This document shows, piece after piece, positions 18,939 through 30,033 of a stretch of 34,530 nt of DNA; the stretch's first letter is position 1; each line of letters opens with the position of its first letter. The notes below the pieces were generated by a model that saw nothing but the letters and a program-made list of their open reading frames with translations, was not told where the DNA came from and ran no database searches. Position numbers and translations under genes: made by a program. Origin of the DNA: Parachlorella kessleri (lineage: Eukaryota > Chlorophyta > Trebouxiophyceae > Chlorellales > Chlorellaceae); NCBI GenBank assembly GCA_001598975.1, contig BBXU01000204.1, forward strand, positions 1-34,530, read 5' to 3'.

Positions 18939-21507
18939 TCAGGCCACCACATTGCCATCCAACACTCGTTTGGACCGAACGCTGGTCAGTCCCGCAATGC
19001 GCTCTGTGTGTATAGCCACTGCCACCACACTGCCAATCAGTGAAGGCGCCCCACTGGCAGCCATGGGCCGCGCCCCTTGGACATGACTGGGGGCCACTCC
19101 CACCTACGCCTGCCTTTTCTGAAGGCCTCAGGCTTGCCATTGCCGCCCTGGCCAGATCAAGACCTGCAGGCACCAGTTGCAGGCATAAGGGGCGCGTGGT
19201 GAGGGGTATTGCACGGCTCAGATGCATGGCAAGCAGGCTTGCCCCACCTTCCATTCTGAAGCCCTCCCTGCAGCCTTAACCTTTACCACTCCGCTCCACG
19301 GGCTCTAGGGCTTGCCTCAGCCGTGGGCCTAGCCCGTGCTGCTCTTCACTGACAGCGAATGGCCTGGAGCTCTTGCCCTGGGGCAGCCAGCAGGGAATGG
19401 TGACTTCCCTGTCAGCAGCTCGCCTAAGCAGGCATGGCGTATCTTACCTCCCTCCCCAGCCTGCCTGCCACCTTGCTTAAGGTTGCTTTGAGCCTGCCCG
19501 CCATGCTTTCAAGGGCGCTGATCGCCCAGCGCGCTGAGGCTGGACCCCTTCCATTCAGATCAGGCGGCAGCTCCACCGGCTTGCAGGTTGCCCTCTCTGC
19601 AAGCAGCGAGTTGAGCGCAGCTGAGGAGTCTGTTGCTCCGTTATGAAGCATTCGAGACAGCCCAGTGCAGATGCTGCCTGGCTGCCATTGCTGAGGAGCA
19701 TGTCCTGCTCATGCTTGGTACTCTGGCTGGATGAGTCACGATGACGAAATTAAGACGGACCTGCCTCCTCCCATGTGTTGGTAGCAGATATGCCGAGCAG
19801 CTTGAGCTGCTGGGAGCCGTGGACGGCTGACTCCAAGAAGATGATTGGGAGGGCTGGTGCCAAGGACTGCATGTCTTGGATATAGAACTCGGCATCATGC
19901 ACATACCGCCTCACATTAGGCACCTGGCCCGTGACGGTCAACCTGCATGGCTACAGCAAGGAAAGGGGCCCGAAGCTCCCTTGGTAAGCCAGAACTGCCA
20001 TTGGAGCCATGTGTAGGTTCTTATGACCCTTTCAGAGGCTTGCATTCACTGCTTTGCTGCTTGAGCAAATGACTGTGACTGCCGTGTGCATAAGGAAGCA
20101 GCCAAATCCCTCCGGGTGTGCGCATGCAGCAACCCAACTGACCTGTCTGCACCACAGGCATGGGCCTGTGTCAGGGGTTATCGATGGGGTGACTGGGCTG
20201 ACTCACTTTGACCAGCGTGGGTGTAGGTGGTGCGCCCCTAGGAAAGAGCTCCAGGGCGTGGATATCAGCGTTCATGAAGCCTTTCTCCACATAGCCGCCC
20301 GGGAACACTATGTTGCCTTCGCCATCCAGGAACACCGCTTCACCGCCCTCGGGCCCCTGCGCAGGCCAAGCCTGGTTCTGCAAGCTTTCCTCTGATCGTC
20401 GGGCTGGAGATAGCTGGAGTGCAGCTTGCCATCAGATTGACATCTTGGCTGGAGCAGCCATTGAACTGAAACCCACCTGCAGTTTCTGTAGCCCAATGCT
20501 AGTGGCCCAATCGCTAGGGGCGAGGAGGATGGACTGCGTGACCCGCCTGCTCGCAAAGGTGCTGTGCCAGCCTTTGAACCAGGCAAAAGGTACACCGCCA
20601 TGCTTTATTTTGTAGAGCTCAGGGAGATCCTTGACCTGCACTTACACACGCCGCCTGGCTTTTGGTGCGCGGAGCAGCACAGAGTAACTATACAAAAGAC
20701 AGCAAGGTGTAGTAGTCCAGCCTTGTCGCCGAATGGCTGCATGTCTAGGTCCCTGTGCCTGCATGTACTGCACTATGTGTTGGGACGGCGTCACTGACCA
20801 CCTTACAAAAGCTGTCACTTGGACCACCTTACCCGGTAAGTGATCCCAATCACCCCATAGAAGCCAAGTGATGCGGGGCAGTGAGTTGCAGGCTTCAAGC
20901 CGCGCCTGCCAAGCACCTCTTGCTGCTCCATCGTCCAGTCGCACACCAGCTTATCAATGTGCCAGCCTGTGCTGACCAGGTATTGAGCCTGCCAACCAAA
21001 CAGTTGCTTGTGGACCCTAACCCTATGTTTGTCATAATGCCAGCGCGAAGAATACTATGCGCTGTGGCATACAGTGAAGCAGACGTGTATCCCCCTTGGC
21101 GGTCAGGCACAACATTGCAGAGCAAGCAGCACGGCCCGCAGGCTACCTCATATCCGCTGGCGGCAATGGTCACATACCTCCGGGGGCATAATGCCCATCT
21201 TCTCCACGGCCGCCACCATGAAAGCCTCGTCAGGCAAGCTGGGCAGGATTACTGCCTTGCCCGTGGCCTGGTACTGTACCAAAACGATGGCCCCATGCCT
21301 CGAGAAGTTGTGTGTTGCCTGCAGGGCCATGAAGGCCTCATCCGAGAGGCCTAATGTATAGCCGACCTGAATATCGTAAGGGTCTTGGAAACACTGCTGT
21401 CTGCTGGGTCTTCCAACATCCAGCTCCCCTGCTGCGTCTGACGGCCGAGGTGCCTCGGGGGCACCAACTACGAGGTTGCGGCGCAAAGCTGTGATATGGC
21501 TCCCCAT
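18939..21507 (-). CDS. Uncharacterised protein, nine exons, about 497 aa
   Basis: Exons, read leftwards: 21507-21178, 20988-20833, 20635-20477, 20377-20207, 19950-19761, 19704-19448, 19377-19287, 19163-19104, 19018-18939 (stop TGA). All have AG/GT borders and codon phase agrees at every junction. I do not recognise the family. Visible parts are GAIVLVQYQATGKAVILPSL, STGWHIDKLVCDWTMEQQEV, LGFYGVIGITYR, GGEAVFLDGEGNIVFPGGYV and RRYVHDAEFYIQDMQSLAP. After these comes an Ala/Arg/Leu-rich helical C-terminal third. No signal peptide or membrane segment is clear. The first exon frame is open for a further 72 codons upstream of the chosen ATG without a Met, so an upstream exon is possible. The later introns are short (56, 70, 123, 85 nt). 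A simpler model stops at TAA 19752-19750 after exon 5. Existence as a gene is likely; the exons after the fifth are less sure. Confidence 0.6.
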
Positions 21508-21963
21508 AGTGAAGCTTAGCTCGTCCGTTTCCCTAACTAGTGGGATCAATGTCGACCACAGTAGCCTATACCAGGGAAACGGCTTACAACTCTTACTGGT
21601 GGGACAAGCAGCATCATGAACTAAATGTAACGAGCCGTAGGGATTGACTGCTGTTCCCAAGCTGCGCCTCTGCCGGTTGTCGTCATGTCCAAGGGTATTA
21701 GATTCCCAGGAGACCCGATCCAAAATGAAGGTCAGCTTGTGCTAAATGCATTATTGAAGACCATGTAAGAGTGAATATCACTCGCAGGCTGTGCACATTC
21801 ATCAGGAGAGGTGTGGGGAAGGAAGTTTGACTGAGGCGGGAGCTGTGAGGTACGGTCCGTAGTGCCGCGACGCCACCATATTGGATCGGTTAGGGCAGTT
21901 CTCTCCCTCTTCCCGGCCCCCTCGTCACCTTTTCCGGGGTTTCCCTTTGGCCAGCTGCTTAAG
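21508..21963. promoter_or_regulatory. Divergent promoter region of the unknown gene and RACK1, with pyrimidine-rich RACK1 leader
   Basis: The 90 bp before the RACK1 ATG contain several pyrimidine runs: TTCTCTCCCTCTTCCC near 21899-21914, CACCTTTTCC, and TTTCCCTTT just before the start. Such tracts are typical of leaders of ribosomal and translation genes. No TATA box is obvious. The frame open on the minus strand from 21730 to 21508 has no ATG and is treated as leader. Confidence 0.4.
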
Positions 21964-24751
21964 ATGGCTGAGGCCCTGTAAGCACCTGCACGTTCGATGC
22001 TGGATTTGATGGTGGTATCATTTTCCCTTTGGTGTACAGCCCATCAGCCTGTGCTACCACACAAGTTTGCTACATGACTGACATCAGCACATCTGTCATG
22101 CAGGTCCCTGCGCGGCGAGCTGACCGGCCACAAGGGGTAAGCAGGGCTAAAGCCTTGCATGGTAGGACAAGCTTGGATGTTGATTCTGTTTCATCAGCCG
22201 TACTGCAGTCAACCTCACCGGTAATGGGCTGTGTCTATGGGTGTGCCTCTGACGGTGGTGCTTGCTCGCGTGTTTGCAGCTGGGTGACTTCCATCGCCCC
22301 TCCTCTGGACCCCAGCTCTGATGTGCTGCTGTCGTCTTCTCGGTGAGGCTGCAATATGTGTGCCGTTTCAGCAAACCTTGCAGCACTTGGCAGCAGTCCT
22401 TGAGCTTGAAAGTTGCTGGCACGCGACGGAAGCAAGCTGGACGGAGTTTTTTGGCTGTGCCTGGCAAGTGGCAGCTGCGAGTGCCATGCTGAAGTTGACA
22501 GTGACGCGGGAGCCAGGGCCTACATGGTGCCTCTGCTGGCCGCCCTGGCCTCACTGCTGTCGTCTCCCCTGCCCGTCCCACCCCGCCTGTCCGTCCCCCA
22601 CCCGTGCTGTGCCGCAGCGACAAGACCGTCATCGTGTGGTCGCTCACCCGCGAGGAGGGCAACTACGGCTACGCCCGCAAGGCTCTGCGCGGCCACAGCC
22701 ACTATGTCCAGGACGTGGTCATCTCCTCAGACGGCCAGTTCTGCCTGTCCGGCTCCTGGGACGGCACCCTGCGCCTGTGGGACATCAACTCTGGGTCCAC
22801 TACCCGCCGCTTCATCGGCCACACCAAGGACGTGCTGTCCGTGGCCTTCTCCGTGGACAACCGCCAGGTGGGTGCAGCTTGTCATCAGAGGCCGGGGAGA
22901 CTGGGGTGAGGCGGGAGGACGCCGCCGGCGTGGGCTGGGTTCAAAAGCATTGTTGACGTTGCCCGGGACGTGTCTGAAGGTGCTGCTCATGTCGCTGGAG
23001 GGGCTGGCCGGAAGCAGCCTGGCGGGCAGTAGGCTTGTTGACCCAAGGGGGCTGCGTGCCGTCTGTGGGTGCTGCTGGAGCGACCCACCTGCACAGCAGG
23101 GCTTCCAGTCGGGGCTATTAGCTTCAGAGGCAAGCCAATCTTAAATGGGCTGGCGGCGTGAGTGCAGCAGGCCAGCTAGATTACGAGCCTTTATATGCTC
23201 TTAAGCACTCCCCTAGATGCCTACTGTTGCGCCTTTGCCTCCTTTGCATGCAGATTGTGTCCGGCTCTCGCGACAAGACCATCAAGCTGTGGAACACCCT
23301 GGGCGAGTGCAAGTACACCATCGGCGAGCCCGACGGCCACACCGAGTGGGTCTCGTGCGTGCGCTTCTCCCCCGTCACCACCAACCCCATCATCGTCTCC
23401 GCGGGCTGGGACAAGATGGTCAAGGTGAGGCAGGGGCGCTGCGCTGCGCTGCCTTGCTCTGCCGTGTTGCCCATTGTGCGGTGGACTCTGGCGGCGCCTG
23501 GCTCCATTGCGGTGTTGCAGCCCTGGCATGAGGGTGTGTTCGCCCAGCGTGCGCTGTGCGGCGCTACGCTCTGCCTGGGCTAAGATTGCCTTGCCTTCCT
23601 GCGCGCATTTGCCCAACCCCGCGCCTGGGCAGGCCCATGCTTGCTTCCCCGATGGGAGCGCCGACATGGTGGAATCTAGAATAAAGGACTGCGCCCCTCC
23701 CCTCCCCGCTCACAGGTGTGGAACCTGACCAACTGCAAGCTGCGCAACAACCTGGCGGGCCACCAGGGCTACGTCAACACCGTGACCGTCTCCCCCGACG
23801 GCTCGCTCTGCGCCTCTGGCGGCAAGGACGGCGTGGCCATGCTGTGGGACCTGGCTGAGGGCAAGCGCCTGTACAGCCTGGACGCCGGCGACATCATCCA
23901 CTCGCTGGTGTTCTCGCCCAACCGCTACTGGCTGTGCGCGGCCACCCAGAGCTGCATCAAGATCTGGGACCTTGAGTGAGTCGTCGGCTGGGGAGCGGGT
24001 TAGGCGGCGTGATATGGAGAGTGGAAGGGCTGCCGCTGCTGGGTAGAGGACGGGCCGTCCTGTGCAAGCATGTGAAATGATGGCTGCACGATGGGGGAGA
24101 ATGGGAGCGGAGATGGGGGTCCAACTGCCTGTTCCCTGCAAGCGCGCCGCCACCTTGTGCACCACAAGCCGAGCCACTCTGCAGCACACTATTCCCTATT
24201 CCCCTTGCCGCCCTGTGGCCTCCCCTCTGCAGCATTCTAGGCAGCATGTTCAGCAGACCGCCGGCCCGCAGCTGCCCTACCCCCCACCCTATGTCTCTGT
24301 GTGTGCCCCCGCAGGTCCAAGTCCATTGTGGACGAGCTCCGCCCCGAGTTCCCCGAGCGCAGCAAGAAGGCCCAGGTGCCCTACTGCGTCTGCCTGGCCT
24401 GGTCTGCCGACGGCAACACCCTCTACTCTGGCTACACCGACGGCACCATCCGCGTGTGGCAGGTGTGCATTTCAGAGAAGGGCTGGGTGCTGGGTTTTTT
24501 TTTTTTTTTTTTAGGGGGGGGGGGGGGGGGGGTCCCGTGCAAGAGGGCCGCAGTCTTAGCAAGTTGCGATGGTGCAACTAAGCACGGCAGCAAGGTCCAG
24601 CCAGCAGGGCCAAAGCCTGTGACGTTGACTTCAGTGTTAGAGGTCAGTAGCATGGTACAAATCATGATCAGCAGAGTGACTGGAATTCCCAGCTATTGGC
24701 CCGTCGTCTAACCTGTTGCTTGCTTGTCTCCAGGTTGGCCGCATCGCCTAG
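21964..24751 (+). CDS. RACK1: RACK1 (Cblp), WD40 beta-propeller protein of the 40S ribosome, eight exons, about 318 aa
   Basis: Exons: 21964-21977, 22104-22136, 22280-22342, 22618-22867, 23254-23424, 23716-23975, 24315-24462, 24734-24751. Seven WD40 repeats can be followed, with the typical signatures [95 protein letters not shown] and [18 protein letters not shown]. The length is standard. RACK1 binds the head of the small ribosomal subunit near the mRNA exit and docks kinases. The first coding exon is only 14 nt and the last only 18 nt. Codon choice is much more C/G-ending than in neighbours, as expected of a highly expressed gene. Intron 7 contains T18-A-G19. TGTAA follows at 24919-24923 and 25102-25106. 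Identity is certain. Confidence 0.97.
24495..24532 (+). repeat. T18-A-G19 homopolymer pair in RACK1 intron 7
   Basis: Eighteen T (24495-24512), one A and nineteen G (24514-24532) lie 33 nt inside the intron. Run lengths in such tracts are often sequencing or assembly errors. Confidence 0.85.
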
Positions 24752-25652
24752 ATGCCCAGTGGCAGTGGCGGCGTGACACCGACTCATCTCAGAAGACACA
24801 CACAGAGCGAATCCACACCTTTGCTGGCCGGCTGTGGGCAGCAGCAGCTGGCGTTGTAGCAGCAGGATCGGGAGACTGGCAGCAGCGCTGGGGGTTGGGG
24901 CAGCGCGGGGCTGCGTGCTGTAACCAACTGCGTCAAGTCTGGGGCGCGGCAGCGCTGCTGCTGGGCGGGCAGGTCACCTCTACCTACCTGGCTGGCGTTT
25001 TGCCGCCCTGCGTGCCTCTGCAGTGGCACATTTGACCGCTACAAGTGTTGCAGCGCTTACACCCTTAGTTTGGTGGTTCACGCCGGGCCCCTGGGGCTTG
25101 CTGTAACACGGCTAGCGAAAAAGGAAAGCGCCAAAACATAGGTGACACCCCAAGTTTCTACACATTTGTGAGGAGAATTCGCCTTGCAGCTTGAGGGTAT
25201 GCTCCGCAGTGCGGGCAGGGCTGCTATGCTGGCGTTCCTGCTGTATGACACCCCCGCGCATACTCGTCGCCTGCTAGACTGCCAGTCACAGTGTCACCAG
25301 CAATCCCGTCAGTGTCAGATCACCCTTGCCTCTCCTTTGTTTGCAATACATGCCACCATCACAAGTGAAATTTCTGTCGGAACTCTTGCTGTTCAGTGCA
25401 TTCGATCTTAAACCTCTGGGCATTTTTGGGGAGCCGGCGGGAAAATAGGCCGCCTAAATGAGTAATTAAAACATCGTGGGGATGCTGGACAGGGTTTGCT
25501 TGTGGATGCTGGCACTCTATACTAGTAGCAGCCCAGGCTCTCTGCCACCGAGCGCCAACTGGGCAGTTGCAAGCCAGCCCTTGTTTCCCGGCACTCCATA
25601 CTGTGTCTTGTATTTTAGTAAGATTACTTCTGCTAAGCGGGAGAATCACACT
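24752..25652. other. Region between RACK1 and the mitochondrial carrier gene
   Basis: This 900-bp tail-to-head gap contains the RACK1 3' region (TGTAA at 24919-24923 and 25102-25106) and the carrier promoter and leader. No other gene is supported. The carrier frame is open back to 25482, where there is an alternative ATG 57 codons upstream. Confidence 0.4.
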
Positions 25653-28637
25653 ATGGTGTCCAGAGTGCCGCTTGGTTCGAAGGCCAGCACCCTTGCAGCG
25701 GCCTCCCTTGCTACCCAGCCTTTAGTTCCCAAGGCCAGCTGCAGCGCGTTACAATTCGAGCTTGATGATGGCGCGCTGACAGGGAATGAAGGCGCGGAGG
25801 CTGACCTCATGAAGCCCATTGTGGTGGATGAGGAAGCCCTGCAGCACGCTCACCAGCGACCAACTGGCGCGGGGGCTAGCAGCAGCAGCAGGAATACGTA
25901 CGCAGACGAGTACCTAGAGACAGCCAAACTGCTGTTTGCCGGCGGCGTGGCAGGGGCCGTGTCAAAAAGTTGTACAGCCCCTCTGGCGCGGCTCACAATT
26001 TTGTTCCAGGCAAGTTCTGGCTTGGGGTCAGCGGGGAGGCCATGCTGACGAGTGAATTTTCAGGGGTATTGTTTCGCCCCAAGGGCACAACAGTCCTTGG
26101 CTGGCAACAGTCCAGTGAATGGGCAGTTGCGACCCCCCTAACACCAGGTCGCGTTGGCGTGCTGGTGCAAGGGCAGGTTGTGAATTCCATGTCTTGCAGG
26201 TGCAAGGGCTACAAGCGGCCACGTGTGGAGGCATTGGATTCTCGACCAGGCTTGGCACCCTGGCAGCGTTACAGCACATCATAAGGTGTGGTCAACCAAC
26301 AAGCAGCTTGGTGTTAGGACACATATGCCCAGCAATGTTTTGAAGCACCAGGTGCTAGGAGGCCTCTGAAGGGCTTCGCCTTCCGCAGTAGGATTGACTT
26401 TTCAGCAAACAGGGCTTGTGTGGGCTTGCAGGCGAGAAGGGGTGCGGGCGTTATGGAAGGGCAATGGTGTTACCATCATTCACCGGTTGCCGTACTCCTC
26501 CGTTAACTTCTATACTTACGAGCAGGTGAGCGTGATATTTGCTTGATAAGTGCGCGCTGTGGCACCTGCTCTCTAAGTGTGTTCCATAATCGCTGAAACA
26601 TGGGCCAGCTGCAGGTTTAGCATTACCCCAAGGGTTTGGGTGCGTGTTCCTCACAAGCTAAGAGTGCCCAATGTGTTTGACAGGTGGTGGGAAGCTTGTG
26701 TACTTTAATGTGTCAACCTAGTCGTAGACCTCACCTTTGATCTTCTTCACCTGGTGCCTTGATGACCAGGAGCTAGCAGGGGGAATAAGTCACTTCTGGG
26801 CTGGTGCAGGTGAACGAGCTTTGGAAGAAGCACATGCCGGAGAGTTCGCCCCTGGGCCCAGCAGAGCCTGTGGTGCGGCGGTTGGTGGCGGGCGGCGTAG
26901 CGGGCCTCACAGCATGCACAGTGGTAGGTGGCATGGCGGTGGAGGTGTGCATGCATTGGAGTGGCTTGGGTCACAGGCTGGCAACTGCCGTTACTGCTGT
27001 GCATTAGGCTAGTGTGTAACCTCTGAGTTGATGCTGTCGGATATGGCAGGCATGGGTTTGCCGGCCCCTGTGTGACCTGTGGGCGACATGCAGCAGTGGC
27101 AGCACCTGGCATGACGATGTCAGGGTGGAGAGGGCAGGAGGCGTGCTGGATCAGTCAGTCCATGTAGCGGGTGGCAGAAACATACAAATTGGCCAGGGTC
27201 GGCTTACAACATCACGATGTAACCTGTAGGCATACCCGCTGGACTTGGTACGGACGCTGCTGGCAGCCCAGACCGGCCCGCAGTACCATCGCGGCATTGG
27301 GCAGATAATAAGCACCATCGTGCAGACAGAGGGGGTTCGTGGGTTGTACCGCGGGCTGGGAGCCACGCTCATGCAGGTGTGTGCTGCACTGGTGACTTTG
27401 CAAGGTTGAACTGGCAAGGTGGCAAGTGAAGGCGCCCACGCCGCATTGCTCAGTCATGGGTGATCCTGTTGGAGGGGTGTGCTGGCACCCTGCCAACCTG
27501 CTTGAGGCACACCGGACTGCCCATGAAAGAGTTTTGGGGAGGAGAAGCTGACAGGCGTTGATGCTGTGGGTGCTGCAGGTGGGGCCTAGCCTTGCGGTGA
27601 ATTATGCCGCGTACGAGACAATACGGTCCCACTGGCTCTCAGAGACAGACAGGACAACCCCCACGGTGAGCGTGGTGGCATTTGTGTTCTGTTAAGAGGG
27701 CTTATCAATATGCTTTCAGGCCATCGCAGCAGCAGGAAGCGTATCCGTGGCAAGCATCCATTTTACTGGGCGCAGCGGAGCAGTCTTCCTCAAGGTTGCC
27801 CATGCCGCAAACCTGCCTCCTAGAGTGGCCTCTGCCGATAGCGGAAAAGGCGTGGGCTGCGCTGCCCGTTTGATGTACCCGACTGCTCAACATTGCCCTG
27901 ACGGTTGGTGCTTGCTGGTGGTTGGGCAGGTGGGCATGAGCCTGGCGTGTGGCAGCCTGGCGGGCCTGGTTTCCTCCACCGCCACCTTTCCGCTGGACCT
28001 GGTGCGGCGCCGCATGCAGCTGCAGGTGAGAAAGGAAGGAGGGTGATGTGGTTGCGGTGAGCCATTTTTTGTTTGCATGTATCTGTCTCGAGCACTGCAT
28101 AGGTTTGGCATTGTGGGAAAGGCATATCCGAGAAGGGGAGGCAAGTAGGCCTTGGATCGTGGGAAAGTTGCGAGGGGTAGAAGCTGTAGGAAAGGATTCC
28201 ATGCTTGGTGGCAATCTTTGGTCCGTATGGCTGACTGGTACAAGCTCCTGTGAGATCGGGTGTCCCAAACTTGCAACCCCAGTATGGTTGGTGTGGTCAT
28301 GAGGCAGGAGGTGCAATTACCCTGCCTCCTTGTGACACGAGGGGACCACAAGTGACTGCCGGCCGACATGGAGGTGAATTGCTATGTCAATGGATGATGG
28401 GGCAGCGTTGAAGGGTCCTCCTTTAGTTATGTGCAGGGCCAGGGCGGGACACGAGTGGTGTACCGCAGCTTTGGCAGCGCGCTGCGGTCTATAGCGGCGA
28501 AGGAAGGCGTGCGGGGCCTATATGCTGGCATCCTACCGGAGTACTACAAAGTCATCCCAGGCGTGGCGGTGGCGTTCATGACATATGAACTGCTGAAGAA
28601 GTCGCTTAATGTGCATACCAACGCCACTGGCCGGTGA
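25653..28637 (+). CDS. Mitochondrial carrier family (SLC25) protein, eight exons, about 393 aa
   Basis: Exons: 25653-26009, 26200-26285, 26432-26525, 26810-26923, 27230-27376, 27579-27665, 27930-28025, 28437-28637 (stop TGA). Three carrier repeats are clear. The second and third PX[DE]XX[RK] motifs are AYPLDLVRT and FPLDLVRRR. The first reads APLARLTILFQ, lacking the acidic residue, as in a plant subgroup with APLSRLTILFQ. Other landmarks are ALWKGNGVTIIHRLPYSSVN, GLYRGLGATLMQVGPSLAVN and GLYAGILPEYYKVIPGVAVA. The N-terminus (about 95 residues) is longer than usual and acidic. The likely site is the inner mitochondrial membrane; the substrate (adenine nucleotide, CoA or similar) cannot be read from sequence alone. 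Intron 1 is GC-AG (CAG|GCAAGT), fixed by the conserved LFQ|VQG junction. The start at 25653 is chosen over 25482 for context only. Confidence 0.9.
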
Positions 28638-30033
28638 TGCAGCATATGGCAGCTAGCGCTAGGGCTGAACGCCTTGGTGCCACGGGACGGGGCTGGCACA
28701 GCTGCACAGGCGAGCCTGGTGTCTTGTGCTGCCCTGTGCATGTACCATGAGGTAGTTGTTTTGTTGTAGGTTCTTGCCACGGCCACATAGTTGATGGATG
28801 CGTGAAGTTGCCTGCCCACGAACGAATTCTAGAGCTACACTGCTCTGTGTACAGTGCCCAGGTCGCATGAATGATAATGCAGTGCTGCGCCATGCGGCCC
28901 TGGGAAATTTGTTGCGTCATTTGTTGCGGTAATTGCCCGCTTGTGGTTGGTATTCTTCAGGCGAGGTTCTTCCCCGCCCTGGGCTATGTTATGACTTGTG
29001 TGTCGCTGCTGCCTCACACCATTTTTGCGTTGACGTAGTGAGCGTCCTTTTGTGCCTGTGGTTTGGGTTGGCGTGCAGTGCCTGGCAGTGTGCATGGGCC
29101 GGGCACACGCCGGTTTTGGGGGTAGTGCTGTGGCCTTGTGAGGGTGGCTGGCCAGAGCTGTCGCAAGTGCCATTGAGGTTAGAGGCAGATAACGCGATCC
29201 TGTGTTGTATGTTGTGCTTACATATCATGGCACAGGCATGTGCCGTGTAGGTTGCACCAATTCAAAGCTTGTCTTATGGGGTACGTGCCACAGCGTCTAA
29301 AAAGAGATTTGTCAAGAGGTAACAGTGGACAGCGTGAGATTGCCCTGCCTGCCCTCTCCTGGGATGAAGAATGTCCAGAGGGACTCATCAGATTGGCACT
29401 TTCTGGTTCTAGCATGGCTCTTTGGCAAGCAGTGCTACCGCAATCCTTAAGCTGATGCACACAGGCTTCCTAGCTCAGGCAACACATTCCGGCCCAGCAT
29501 TTACAAGGTATGATACCCAGGGCAAAGGGCACAGGGGCAACTGTGCGAAGAAATGCAACCAGTCATTAGTGGATTAACTAGCATGATGAACCGACAGGAT
29601 TGGTAGGGTAGCAAAACATTTATCAGTTGGCCATCCCTTCCCACACTGTAGCGGCCAATGCTGCTATTGAAGCTAGGTCAAACAACACCGGAAGGCGTGC
29701 TGTTGTCGGAAAAATGGTTTTGAGGAAGAGAAAAAGACTTGGCCATCACATATCACAGCCTCATGGCCAGTTGCAGGCTTGATTTCTCCACTTCAAGTAA
29801 TGACACCAACATCACCCAAAGCTCACTAGCGTGCTCACTGCCGATCACACGACTCATCCCAGGGCCGCCATACCCTGCTTGCCGGCTTCACTGAATACCT
29901 TGCTTGCACTCCTACCCTGGAACGCCTTTAGTTGTCTTCAGGAACCAGCCCACGCAGCCTAGCAAGAGTGGAAACGGACTGTACATAATTTATTACCTGA
30001 CCCCTGGAGCCCAGGAAGACTGCTTGTGAGAAC
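28638..30033. other. 1.4-kb region between the convergent carrier and SLC35B1-type gene ends
   Basis: No gene is supported here. On the minus strand, AATAAAT lies near 29993-29987 and TGTAA at 29505-29501; either could end the transporter transcript. No TGTAA was found on the plus strand for the carrier. Short open frames on both strands show no family resemblance. Confidence 0.4.

Noticed and set aside
28933..29460. Overlapping open frames on both strands between the carrier and transporter genes
   Set aside because: No motif, no shared splice phases and no likeness to a protein; treated as untranslated or intergenic DNA.
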